Positions 1 through 6,997 of a DNA stretch of 64,000 bases are shown in pieces; positions within the stretch are counted from its first letter, which is position 1; each line of letters opens with the position of its first letter. The stretch is taken from positions 23,526 to 87,525 of the forward strand of contig NZ_SDGV01000015.1 in NCBI RefSeq assembly GCF_004795745.1, in the 5' to 3' direction. A program made the position numbers and the translations under genes. The notes under the pieces are model-generated. The model did not search any database. It was not told the origin of the DNA and saw only the letters and a list, made by a program, of their open reading frames with translations. This stretch comes from Vagococcus silagei (GTDB taxonomy: Bacteria > Bacillota > Bacilli > Lactobacillales > Vagococcaceae).

Positions 1-2
1 AC

Positions 3-737
3 TATCCCATTTTTATACTAGTTGCTGGCTTAATGCTTTTAGGTCTAGCAATTATGATTGTCACAGTTAAAGAAAATCAATGGGCACAACAAATGCTAGA
101 TGATATGCGGCATTTTAATATTGTCGAAATTGAGGATGATCCAAATACTAATTCATTGCCTAAAGAGGTGAAGCGATCATTGTGGTTTATATTAGCATCG
201 ATTTCATTTTGGTATATGGGATACAATGCTGTGACGACAGCATTTTCAAGGTATGCAACCCTTCAAATAGGTTTGACGGGGAGAGAAGCATCATTTGTTT
301 TACTTTTTGCGAATGTTGGTGCGATTGTTTCTTTTATTCCGATTGGCATTTTTTCTTCTAAATTTGGCCGCAAATTTACAATTCGAGCAGGTGTCTGTTT
401 GTTAGGTTTGGTCTTTTTGACGGCAACGTTTTATCATCAGTTTTCACCACTTATTTATCTTAATTTTGTTTTAGCTGGGGTAGCGTGGGCCGCGATTAAT
501 GTAAATTCATTGCCAATGGTACTTGAAATGGCAGACTCAAATGAAGTCGGAAAATTCACTGGTCTATATTATACATTTTCCATGGCCGCACAAATTGTCA
601 CCCCTATTTTTTCAGGCCTCTTATTTGATGTCTTTAGTTATCGTGTGCTATTCCCTTACGCAACGTTTTTCGTTGTCTTATCTTTTATAACAATGAGTCA
701 AGTTAAACATGGGGATGTTGTTTTAGAGAAAGAGTAG
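3..737 (+). CDS. MFS sugar-type transporter, C-terminal part (5' end outside window)
   Basis: The reading frame is open from the first bases of the window, so the gene starts upstream; only the C-terminal part (about 244 residues) is visible. It shows about seven hydrophobic helices and, after a cytoplasmic loop, the basic segment SSKFGRKFTIRAG, which resembles the motif-A loop that links helices in the second half of major facilitator proteins. Overall character is closest to the SLC45/GPH-like sugar carriers of Firmicutes, but the substrate cannot be read from this part. No terminator is evident before the next gene 50 bp downstream. Confidence 0.75.
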   Translation, partial: YPIFILVAGLMLLGLAIMIVTVKENQWAQQMLDDMRHFNIVEIEDDPNTNSLPKEVKRSLWFILASISFWYMGYNAVTTAFSRYATLQIGLTGREASFVLLFANVGAIVSFIPIGIFSSKFGRKFTIRAGVCLLGLVFLTATFYHQFSPLIYLNFVLAGVAWAAINVNSLPMVLEMADSNEVGKFTGLYYTFSMAAQIVTPIFSGLLFDVFSYRVLFPYATFFVVLSFITMSQVKHGDVVLEKE

Positions 738-787
738 TTATATCAATTTTTGTTGAATTTTTATGAAAAGAAAGTGAGGTTTTTTTA

Positions 788-1486
788 ATGAGAGTAACCT
801 ATCATGGTCATTCAGTTGTTAGTATTGAAAGTAATCAAGGTGTACGACTAATCATCGATCCATTTATTACTGGGAATCCACTCACAGATTTAAAAGTTGA
901 AGATGTCGAAGTGGATTATATCTTAGTCACACATGGTCATAATGATCATATTGGTGACACAGTTGAACTTGCACTTCAGACGCAAGCGACTGTGATTGCG
1001 ATTCCAGAAATCATTCAATTTGTGGATCAACAAGGTGTTGTAAATCAACACGGAATGAATATTGGAGGTCAGTATAAGTTTCCATTCGGTACGGTTAAAA
1101 TGGTGTTTGCGCAACATAGCTCTGGTTATGATAATGGTCAAGAGATGGTTTATCTAGGTGAACCGGTAGGGTTTGTGATTCAAATGGATGGCTATACTCT
1201 GTATCATGCTGGAGATACCGCCTATTTTAGTGACTTAAAAATATTGCGTGAAGATTTTGATATTGATGTCGCCTTTTTACCAATTGGCGATAATTTTACG
1301 ATGGGATTAAGAGATGCAGCTAAAGCAAGTGATTTAATTCAAGCTAAAACAGTCGTTCCAATGCACTACAATACCTTCCCTGTAATCACACAAGATCCAG
1401 AAGAATTTATAAAATTGTTACCAGATGGGGTAGGGCAAGTATTGAAAGTTGGTCAAGCGATGCAATTTATAAAAAATGAGAAATAA
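788..1486 (+). CDS. UPF0173-type metal-dependent hydrolase (metallo-beta-lactamase fold)
   Basis: A 232-residue protein with the metallo-beta-lactamase fold. The metal-binding motif THGHNDHIGD lies near residues 48-57, a second histidine at AQHSSG near 109 and an aspartate at HAGDTAYF near 143, followed by a late PMHYNTF histidine. Length and motif order match the YtkL/UPF0173 family of small cytoplasmic hydrolases, whose physiological substrate is not established. The start is supported by an AGTGAGG Shine-Dalgarno sequence seven to eight bases upstream. Confidence 0.9.
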   Translation: MRVTYHGHSVVSIESNQGVRLIIDPFITGNPLTDLKVEDVEVDYILVTHGHNDHIGDTVELALQTQATVIAIPEIIQFVDQQGVVNQHGMNIGGQYKFPFGTVKMVFAQHSSGYDNGQEMVYLGEPVGFVIQMDGYTLYHAGDTAYFSDLKILREDFDIDVAFLPIGDNFTMGLRDAAKASDLIQAKTVVPMHYNTFPVITQDPEEFIKLLPDGVGQVLKVGQAMQFIKNEK

Positions 1487-1534
1487 CAAAATAGTATTAA
1501 AATAACCTTATAATTGAAATGTGATTTAAAAAAC

Positions 1535-1559
1535 ATGTGATAATGAAGAAGTATCACAT
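1535..1559. repeat. Inverted repeat upstream of the ClC-type gene
   Basis: Perfect 8-bp arms ATGTGATA (1535-1542) and TATCACAT (1552-1559) separated by nine bases, about 45 bp before the next gene start. No T-run follows, so it looks more like a protein-binding site than a terminator. No regulator can be assigned. Confidence 0.5.
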
Positions 1560-1603
1560 AAAATTGTGATCGAATAATTAAGTAAAGAGAGGAGTGAGGA
1601 CGA

Positions 1604-2833
1604 GTGCACTTAATTCAAAAAAAATTTGAATTTATCCTGTATGGCTTAATTTTAAGCACAGTGATTGGTTTTATTTCTTTTTTATTTTTACGTGTAGAAG
1701 CTTTTTTTACAGAATTCTTTTGGGAGAAAACACCGCAAATTATTGGTAAGAGCCCATTTTATTTTTTAGCACTGTGTTTGATTGGAAGTGGCATTGTCAT
1801 CTTTCTAAAAAACAAATGGGGCGATTATCCCGAAACGGCGCATGATACAATGAACCGTTTAAAACAAGATAAAACATTGGATTATAGTGATGTATTTAAA
1901 GGTCTAGCAATGGCAGCTATTATTTTAATGTTTGGTGCTGGCGTTGGACCAGAGGCCGCATTATTAAGTGCTGTGATTTCGTTGTCAATCTGGCAGGCAG
2001 ATAAATTACGTTTTTTGTTTTTTAATCAAGATGAAATTAATCAGCTACCTTTTCTTGAACGTGCTAAAACAGTCTTACATCCAACTAAAAATTTTCAAAA
2101 ATATAGTGAAGAGCTTGCATTAAAGGACGAAACGATTTTAAAGAAAAAGAAATTATTGAATTTATTATTTATTGTCAATGGTCTTGTGACACTCACGGTT
2201 TTGATGAAGTCAACCAATCAACCATCATTCATTACAAAAGTAGGCATGTCATCATGGCATTTTAAAGAACTTTGGATTTTTATTCCGATTGTGCTTTTAA
2301 GTTTCTTTTGGGCTTATGGCTATCGTTGGCTTAAAATTGTGATTAAGCGTGTTATGGATCAACTCTTACCCAAGATGCCACAACGTATTATTTTTGGTGG
2401 GTTAATGATTTTTGTATTTAGTCAAACGATGCCAAGCTTACTTCATTCTGGACAAATGAGCATTTCGCCGTTGATTGAAACGCGCTCATCAAGTACTTTT
2501 ATGGTTCTGTTAATTTTAGCCATTATGAAATTAGTTCTTTTACAATTCTGTTTAACAAGTGGTTGGACTGGAGGGGATATTTTCCCGATTTTCTTTGCAG
2601 CTTTACTTGTCGGAGCAGGGATCACGAAGCTCTTCCCAGGTATGGATCCAGTCTTTATTATGGCTATAACAGCCTCAAGTTTTACAATTAGTATCTTAAA
2701 TAAAAATCCTATTTTTATTGGCCTTTTTACAGCCTTGTTTTTCCCAATTAATACGCTACCAGTCATTTTGTTAGTTATTTTAGTTTTTTGGAGTATGAAC
2801 AAGTATTTTAGAAAGCAAAATCAAATGAGTTAA
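1604..2833 (+). CDS. ClC-family chloride channel/antiporter-like membrane protein
   Basis: A 409-residue polytopic membrane protein starting at GTG behind GAGGAGTGAGG. Two ClC hallmarks are visible: GAGVGPEAA near residue 112, the counterpart of the GxEGP selectivity motif but with Pro-Glu shifted, and GWTGGDIFPIFFAALLVGAG near residue 322, the counterpart of GGxFxP. A soluble loop of about 60 charged residues (135-190) interrupts the membrane segments, which is unusual for compact bacterial ClC proteins. The likely role is chloride or fluoride/proton exchange; transport specificity is not readable. A terminator follows immediately. Confidence 0.8.
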   Translation: MHLIQKKFEFILYGLILSTVIGFISFLFLRVEAFFTEFFWEKTPQIIGKSPFYFLALCLIGSGIVIFLKNKWGDYPETAHDTMNRLKQDKTLDYSDVFKGLAMAAIILMFGAGVGPEAALLSAVISLSIWQADKLRFLFFNQDEINQLPFLERAKTVLHPTKNFQKYSEELALKDETILKKKKLLNLLFIVNGLVTLTVLMKSTNQPSFITKVGMSSWHFKELWIFIPIVLLSFFWAYGYRWLKIVIKRVMDQLLPKMPQRIIFGGLMIFVFSQTMPSLLHSGQMSISPLIETRSSSTFMVLLILAIMKLVLLQFCLTSGWTGGDIFPIFFAALLVGAGITKLFPGMDPVFIMAITASSFTISILNKNPIFIGLFTALFFPINTLPVILLVILVFWSMNKYFRKQNQMS

Positions 2834-2845
2834 AAATATAGCGGA

Positions 2846-2887
2846 AAAAAAGAGAACGATTTTTTTAAATCATTCTCTTTTTTTCCT
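2846..2887. terminator. Bidirectional terminator between convergent genes
   Basis: Stem AGAGAACGATTT paired with AAATCATTCTCT (one mismatch), flanked by A-run on the left and T-run on the right, so it works for the ClC-type gene on the plus strand and the DUF1269 gene on the minus strand. Confidence 0.9.
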
Positions 2888-2889
2888 GT

Positions 2890-3435
2890 TTATTTGTTTT
2901 TAAACCAACGCTTTTTAGCGCCTTCTTGGGCTTCTTTTTCAGCGTATTTTGCTTCTTCAAGCTCTTCTTCAACATCAGATTTTTCGAGTCGTTCCATTTT
3001 CCCGTTTAATTGTTCTAAAACGATATCGTCGATATGACCAGTGTTTTCTTCATTACAAATTAGGATGACACCAGTTTCGCCTTCAGGGATAATTTGAATG
3101 GCTTTTTCAAAAATAGACATCGCATTTTTAACTTCTTTAACATCTTGAGATGTGCCAATCATGCTACCTGTAAACCAACCAAGTAAGACGCCAAGTGGTC
3201 CACCAAGAATACCGACCAGCATACCAATCATACTGCCTTTAAATGTTTTATCATTACCTGTAAAATCAATGAAGTCTTTTGGTTCTAAGTTATGATTTGA
3301 ACGATGTTCAATAACTGCCATTTGTTCACCACGAATGTCACCTTTACCGTGAAGTGTTTTTAATTCAGAAAATGCTTGATATGATTTACTTTCAGTGTCG
3401 AAACTCATAATGATTACTTTATCGTTATTTGCCAT
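2890..3435 (-). CDS. DUF1269 family protein
   Basis: A 181-residue protein with the DUF1269 pattern: an N-terminal soluble alpha/beta segment (ANNDKVIIMSFDTESKSYQAF), a central glycine-rich hydrophobic hairpin (about residues 68-95, GxxxG spacing typical of glycine zippers) and a charged C-terminal coiled tail rich in Glu and Lys. Members are often stress-linked, membrane-associated proteins without a defined reaction. The start has a GGAGGT ribosome-binding site seven bases upstream. Monocistronic, facing the ClC-type gene. Confidence 0.8.
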   Translation of the reverse strand: MANNDKVIIMSFDTESKSYQAFSELKTLHGKGDIRGEQMAVIEHRSNHNLEPKDFIDFTGNDKTFKGSMIGMLVGILGGPLGVLLGWFTGSMIGTSQDVKEVKNAMSIFEKAIQIIPEGETGVILICNEENTGHIDDIVLEQLNGKMERLEKSDVEEELEEAKYAEKEAQEGAKKRWFKNK

Positions 3436-3845
3436 TTTTAAAGACCTCCAATTATTTTATTTATATAGGTACTATAACGTAGGTTTTTGAAATAATAATG
3501 AACAAAATGAGGCCAAATTTTAAAAAATAAGTGAACTGATATTATAAAAATATGACTAAACTTTGTTCAAAGAAACAATTTAGTGGCATCACTAATGTTT
3601 CTATTGTAGAGTGGAGTTTGCCACATAGTTGCGTCTATTTAATTAATTGTGATTGGCGAGCGGTCTTTTTGACGATTGAAAGACAAGAATGTAGTAGATT
3701 GTTTTTGAAGGTAACGCTTACACAAATGAAAATTTTCGCGAGAGTTAAAGTTGTGTATCATAAGTAAATCGCTACTTTCTAATAGTACTATTGGCACAAA
3801 TTTTATTAGTTTAAGTAGATAAATCAAGAAAATAGAATAATCTGT
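3436..3845. other. Gene-poor stretch between DUF1269 gene and the folT riboswitch
   Basis: About 410 bp. I see no credible gene: short open frames exist on both strands but lack ribosome-binding sites and recognisable products. A TAGAAT at 3833-3838 lies about ten bases before the riboswitch and may be its -10 element, although no convincing -35 accompanies it. Confidence 0.5.
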
Positions 3846-3945
3846 TGGTTGAGTAGAAACAGTGCGTTAAGTATCGAAGAATGGGAGGTTGTCTTCGAGC
3901 GAAAAGTTATCATAACTTGCGGTGCTGTTTCGCATCTGCTACCAC
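3846..3945 (+). ncRNA. Tetrahydrofolate (THF/folT) riboswitch aptamer
   Basis: The leader of folT carries the THF-I riboswitch signature: GAGTAGA at 3851, GCGTTAAGT near 3864, GAATGGGA near 3878, GTTGTC near 3889, then GCGGTG near 3920 and the closing GCATCTGCTACCA at about 3932-3944 that pairs with TGGTTGAGTAG at the 5' side. These blocks occur in consensus order and spacing. The class binds reduced folates and turns off folate transport genes when folate is plentiful. A terminator follows ten bases later, and a folate transporter is the controlled gene. Confidence 0.85.
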
Positions 3946-3953
3946 ATCAAGAA

Positions 3954-3990
3954 GGTTTTTTCGTGATGCGTAGCGAAGGAATCTTTTTTT
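3954..3990 (+). terminator. Riboswitch-controlled intrinsic terminator
   Basis: GGTTTTTTCG (3954-3963) pairs through G-U wobbles with CGAAGGAATC (3974-3983) over a ten-base loop, followed by seven T. It sits between the THF aptamer and folT, as expected for transcriptional repression by bound folate. Confidence 0.75.
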
Positions 3991-4020
3991 GTGAGTTAAA
4001 AGTGAAGGGTCGTATGATGA

Positions 4021-4566
4021 ATGAAAAACAAACTAAGTACGCAAATGTTAACTCTAATGGGGCTATTGATTGCCCTAATCATTGTTTTATCAAATATTTT
4101 AGCAATTGATACACAGTTTTTAAAACTGACTTTCGCCTTTATTCCTAAGATGATTATGGGAATGATTTTTGGACCGTTTTGGACGGCAGTCGGATCAGTT
4201 GTTGCTGATTTAATTGGGAATACAATGTTTGCTAAAGCACCATTTTTCTTTGGTTTTACATTAAATAAAATTTTAGAAGGTTTGATTTATGGTTACTTCT
4301 TTTATAACAAGAAGATTACTTGGAAGAATTGTATTCTTTGTACCGTAACGGTTACAGCTTTGATTAACTTAGGTTTAACACCACTATGGTTATCAATGCT
4401 TTATAATACGCCTTTAAATAGTTGGATTATTTGGGCGCCACGTTTGGTTAAAACGGCTGCAATGTTACCAATTCAAACAATTGTGATGTATGGCGTTGCA
4501 AAAGTTTTACCGATGGAACGCTTAACCCGAAATATTGTCGGCTTCAGACGAACTGAAAGTTGGTAG
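4021..4566 (+). CDS. folT: Folate ECF transporter S component FolT
   Basis: A 181-residue integral membrane protein with five to six helices, the size and architecture of ECF-transporter substrate-binding (S) subunits. FolT-like features are the early helix LIALIIVLSNILAI, the FIPKMIMGMIFGPFWTA segment and the GFTLNKILEGLIYGYFF block. It would bind folate and dock onto the shared EcfA1A2T module, which is not in this window. The upstream THF riboswitch independently supports the folate assignment. Start ATG follows a GAAGGG element. Single-gene unit closed by a strong terminator. Confidence 0.9.
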   Translation: MKNKLSTQMLTLMGLLIALIIVLSNILAIDTQFLKLTFAFIPKMIMGMIFGPFWTAVGSVVADLIGNTMFAKAPFFFGFTLNKILEGLIYGYFFYNKKITWKNCILCTVTVTALINLGLTPLWLSMLYNTPLNSWIIWAPRLVKTAAMLPIQTIVMYGVAKVLPMERLTRNIVGFRRTESW

Positions 4567-4612
4567 AAAAAAGGCTTGTAAGAAACTAGTGATGGTTTCT
4601 TACAAGCTTTTT
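4566..4612. terminator. Bidirectional terminator folT / CDF gene
   Basis: Long stem in which CTTGTAAGAAAC pairs with GTTTCTTACAAG over an eight-base loop, with A-run before and T-run after. The right arm overlaps the last codons of the convergent cation transporter gene. Confidence 0.9.
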
Positions 4613-5502
4613 GGTTTAACTTGGACATCGACATCAAAAATATCGAAATGACTAGTGAGTTCTTTTTCAATGGCATCAGCAATTAAACCACCATCACTAA
4701 CAGTGATCGTGCCGCTCACTTCAATCGTGACATCAACGGCAACAGCATCGCCAAACATTCTTCCTGTGATATCAACAATTCGTTCAACTCCTGGAATTTG
4801 TTCAATCACGATGAAATAGTTTTTGATTAAGTCGGGATTAAAGCCGTCTGAAAGATGAAAAACGTTGTCTTTCACCACGAGATAAGACATACGGGAGAGA
4901 ATCAGACCTAAAACAGCAGCTGTAAATCCATCAAATAATGGATTTAATTTAACTGCTAAGATAATACCAAATGCTGTACCAAAGTTCATTAAGGTATCGC
5001 TAAATGCGTCCTTCATTAGTGTTTTAACAGAGTTACTTTCGATTTTCTTATAGTGATACTGATTGATTAAGTAAATAAGTAACATGATCAAACCAGCGCC
5101 AATCGCAACAAAAGCAGGTAACATTGAAGCCTTTCTTTGAGAAATAGCTGCAGCATGACGAATCCCATTAATGCCATCAAATACAATATAAGCAGACATT
5201 AAAAACATCATAAAGGAACTAAAGAGATTTCCAAGTGTTTCAAATTGTTGATAACCTTTACTATGCGAATGCGACGGATTTTTAAGCGAGACTTTAAGTC
5301 CAAAAATAATGCCAACTGAAATAATAATACTGGAAAGATTATTAAAACTTGCAGCTAGTAATGCCTTAGAATGACTCGTTAAAGCAATGATTAATTCTGC
5401 TCCAAAAAGTAGGATGAAGACAAATAAATTGAGATAGGCAATTTTTGTACTTTGCTTGATGCCTTCAAAATATTTCATACGATTATCTAATGTTGATTTC
5501 AT
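4600..5502 (-). CDS. Cation diffusion facilitator (CDF) family transporter with atypical metal site
   Basis: A 300-residue protein with six predicted membrane helices and a C-terminal cytoplasmic domain of about 85 residues (VERIVDITGRMFGDAVAVDVTIEV), the CDF layout for proton-coupled efflux of divalent metals. The transport site differs from the norm: helix 5 keeps D165xxxD169 (KDAFSDTL), but helix 2 reads FNNLSS, giving N54 and S58 where Zn/Mn members usually have acidic residues. The substrate is therefore uncertain. It has its own promoter overlapped by a palindrome shared with the MarR gene just upstream. AGGAGGTC ribosome-binding site. Confidence 0.85.
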   Translation of the reverse strand: MKSTLDNRMKYFEGIKQSTKIAYLNLFVFILLFGAELIIALTSHSKALLAASFNNLSSIIISVGIIFGLKVSLKNPSHSHSKGYQQFETLGNLFSSFMMFLMSAYIVFDGINGIRHAAAISQRKASMLPAFVAIGAGLIMLLIYLINQYHYKKIESNSVKTLMKDAFSDTLMNFGTAFGIILAVKLNPLFDGFTAAVLGLILSRMSYLVVKDNVFHLSDGFNPDLIKNYFIVIEQIPGVERIVDITGRMFGDAVAVDVTIEVSGTITVSDGGLIADAIEKELTSHFDIFDVDVQVKPKSL

Positions 5503-5526
5503 AGATGACCTCCTAAAAAACTATTT

Positions 5527-5573
5527 AGTTAGACTAACTAGTTAAATTATAATCAGTTGTCATCAAAAGTCAA
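5527..5573 (-). promoter_or_regulatory. CDF gene promoter with MarR-type operator
   Basis: On the minus strand TTGACT (5573-5568), a 16-base spacer and TATAAT (5551-5546) form a near-consensus promoter. Directly downstream lie overlapping palindromes AGTTAGACTAACT (5527-5539) and TAACTAGTTA (5535-5544), positioned to block the start site. The half-site AGTTAG recurs before marR. Confidence 0.75.
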
Positions 5574-5577
5574 GTCA

Positions 5578-6036
5578 TTAGTTGTCTGAAGTTTGATTAT
5601 TTTTTTTAGATTCTAAACGATGCTCAATGAGTTGCAACTCATCGAAAAGCACGCGCTTTTGATTTTCGGTTAAATCATCGAAAAGGTCTTCGATAAGTGT
5701 TGTTGTATCTTGATTGATTGCGTTACGTTTCTTGATTCCTTTTTCGGTTAGGTTTAGAAAGTAGACTCTTAAGTCTTTAGTATCACGTGTTTTTTCAACA
5801 TAACCTTCTTCAACTAATTTATTAACTTTAACTGTTGCGGAAGAAGATTTGATATTGTAAAAGGCAGCAATATCTTTTGCGGTTACATTTTTATGGTCGT
5901 TAATATAGTTTAGCGAACGACCAAGTTGTTGCATATCACCTTGTTGGTCGCCGATATAATGAGCCAAGTGATGCATGTTACGTGAAATAGAATGTAAAGT
6001 CTGGTAAATTTGAAAGTTTAATGTTTGTTCCATCAA
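5578..6036 (-). CDS. MarR family transcriptional regulator
   Basis: A 152-residue MarR protein with a winged helix around residues 45-100 (VTAKDIAAFYNIKSSSATVKV then the wing EGYVEKTRDTKDLRVYFLNLTEKG) and a C-terminal dimerisation helix. Palindromes built from AGTTAG/CTAACT occur both in its own leader and in the promoter of the CDF transporter immediately downstream, so it probably represses itself and the transporter. The histidine cluster NMHHLAHY near residue 20 could take part in metal sensing, but it lacks the AdcR histidine run, so the inducer is unknown. GGAGGA ribosome-binding site. Confidence 0.88.
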   Translation of the reverse strand: MMEQTLNFQIYQTLHSISRNMHHLAHYIGDQQGDMQQLGRSLNYINDHKNVTAKDIAAFYNIKSSSATVKVNKLVEEGYVEKTRDTKDLRVYFLNLTEKGIKKRNAINQDTTTLIEDLFDDLTENQKRVLFDELQLIEHRLESKKNNQTSDN

Positions 6037-6049
6037 TATCCTCCTTAAT

Positions 6050-6066
6050 AGTTAGTTTAACTAACT
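6050..6066. promoter_or_regulatory. MarR-type operator upstream of marR
   Basis: AGTTAGTTTAACTAACT is a perfect palindrome about a central T, lying just upstream of the marR ribosome-binding site and downstream of a TATATT -10-like element. It shares the half-site AGTTAG with the operator at 5527-5539. Confidence 0.7.
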
Positions 6067-6142
6067 AAATATAGCAAGATTTTAACTTTTTTGCTAGTCA
6101 AAAACAATAATCCCCTTTGTAAAAGAACTATTTTTTAACTGC

Positions 6143-6187
6143 AACTAAATAAGACATCTCAACTTTAAAAATTGAGGTGTCTTATTT
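6143..6187. terminator. Terminator upstream of marR / downstream of hydrolase gene
   Basis: AAATAAGACATCTCAA pairs with TTGAGGTGTCTTATTT (one wobble) over a short A-rich loop. It lies just past the stop of the minus-strand hydrolase gene, so it most likely terminates the pucR-hydrolase transcript. Confidence 0.75.
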
Positions 6188-6193
6188 AATTAT

Positions 6194-6997
6194 TTAAAGT
6201 GACTCTAGCCATTTTGCTAGTTGAGTGAAGACTTTTATGACTTGAGGATTTGTCGTCTCCTTTAGAAAGTCATGCTCAAGGTCATACACTGCAACAAATT
6301 TGTCTTGAGGTGAGCGTTTGAGTGCCTTGCTATAGTAAAAGGGAACTTCCGCATCAGTTGAACTAGCACTACCAAACGTTGGTGGTAAATTAAGAATATC
6401 TTCTTTTGATAATTTGAATGCTTTTTCGTTATTTTTTACTTGGTAGTAATCTGATAATAATTGTTCTTGTACTGCATAATAATATAACAATGAACGTTGT
6501 AACGTTGGGTCATCCCAAACTGTTGTTGTCAGATCAAAAGTTTTAATCATGTCAGGTGTGATTTTTTGTGGCACTAATTCTCGTTTTTGATCAATATTGT
6601 CGAGGTCACTGTAGCCATAAAAATTGATCAAAGCTTTTGGTATCGATTCTTTCTGAGCATTTAAGCATTTTGTTACAGCTTGCATTAAGTAGCTACCAGC
6701 TGAACGGCCGCAAAAAATAAAGGGTTGCTCCTTAATTGTCTGCGTGATGAGCTCTAGACAATCTTGAGTGGCTGTTGTGATGATATTTTCAAGTGCAGTG
6801 TTTGGTGCTAATAAGTAATCGAGTGCAATCACGTTTAAATTGGCATGATGAAAAACCTCTATCAGGGCTTGGGGAATATCATGTCTTGAGCCATAAACAA
6901 AGCCACCACCGTGAAAATAGATAACGTATTTTGACGATTCTTTAACTGGATATAGTGTTGCTTTTGCGCCTGAGGTAATCTGGATTTCAGTTGTCAT
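6194..6997 (-). CDS. Alpha/beta hydrolase, hormone-sensitive-lipase-like
   Basis: A 267-residue cytoplasmic esterase-like protein. The oxyanion-hole motif HGGG starts at His29, the nucleophile elbow GRSAG places Ser99, an acidic residue follows at SSTDAEVP near 221, and the catalytic His is in YDLEHDF near 243. This order matches the HSL (family IV) hydrolases that cleave small esters or amides. Its start overlaps the stop of pucR by four bases, so both are co-transcribed, opposite the carbamoyl-catabolism operon. It may act on a precursor of that pathway, for example an ester or amide of oxamate; this is inference. Confidence 0.8.
   Translation of the reverse strand: MTTEIQITSGAKATLYPVKESSKYVIYFHGGGFVYGSRHDIPQALIEVFHHANLNVIALDYLLAPNTALENIITTATQDCLELITQTIKEQPFIFCGRSAGSYLMQAVTKCLNAQKESIPKALINFYGYSDLDNIDQKRELVPQKITPDMIKTFDLTTTVWDDPTLQRSLLYYYAVQEQLLSDYYQVKNNEKAFKLSKEDILNLPPTFGSASSTDAEVPFYYSKALKRSPQDKFVAVYDLEHDFLKETTNPQVIKVFTQLAKWLESL

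Noticed and set aside
3552..3767. 71-codon open frame in the gap before folT
   Set aside because: No ribosome-binding site, no recognisable product, and an overlapping frame on the other strand of similar quality; treated as chance.
3849..4109. 86-codon frame running through the riboswitch into folT
   Set aside because: It overlaps the THF aptamer, terminator and start of folT in another frame; the RNA signature explains this sequence.
5578..6036. AdcR/ZitR zinc repressor
   Set aside because: Operator halves partly resemble TTAACYRGTTAA, but the protein lacks the AdcR zinc ligands and histidine run, and the target is an exporter rather than an importer.
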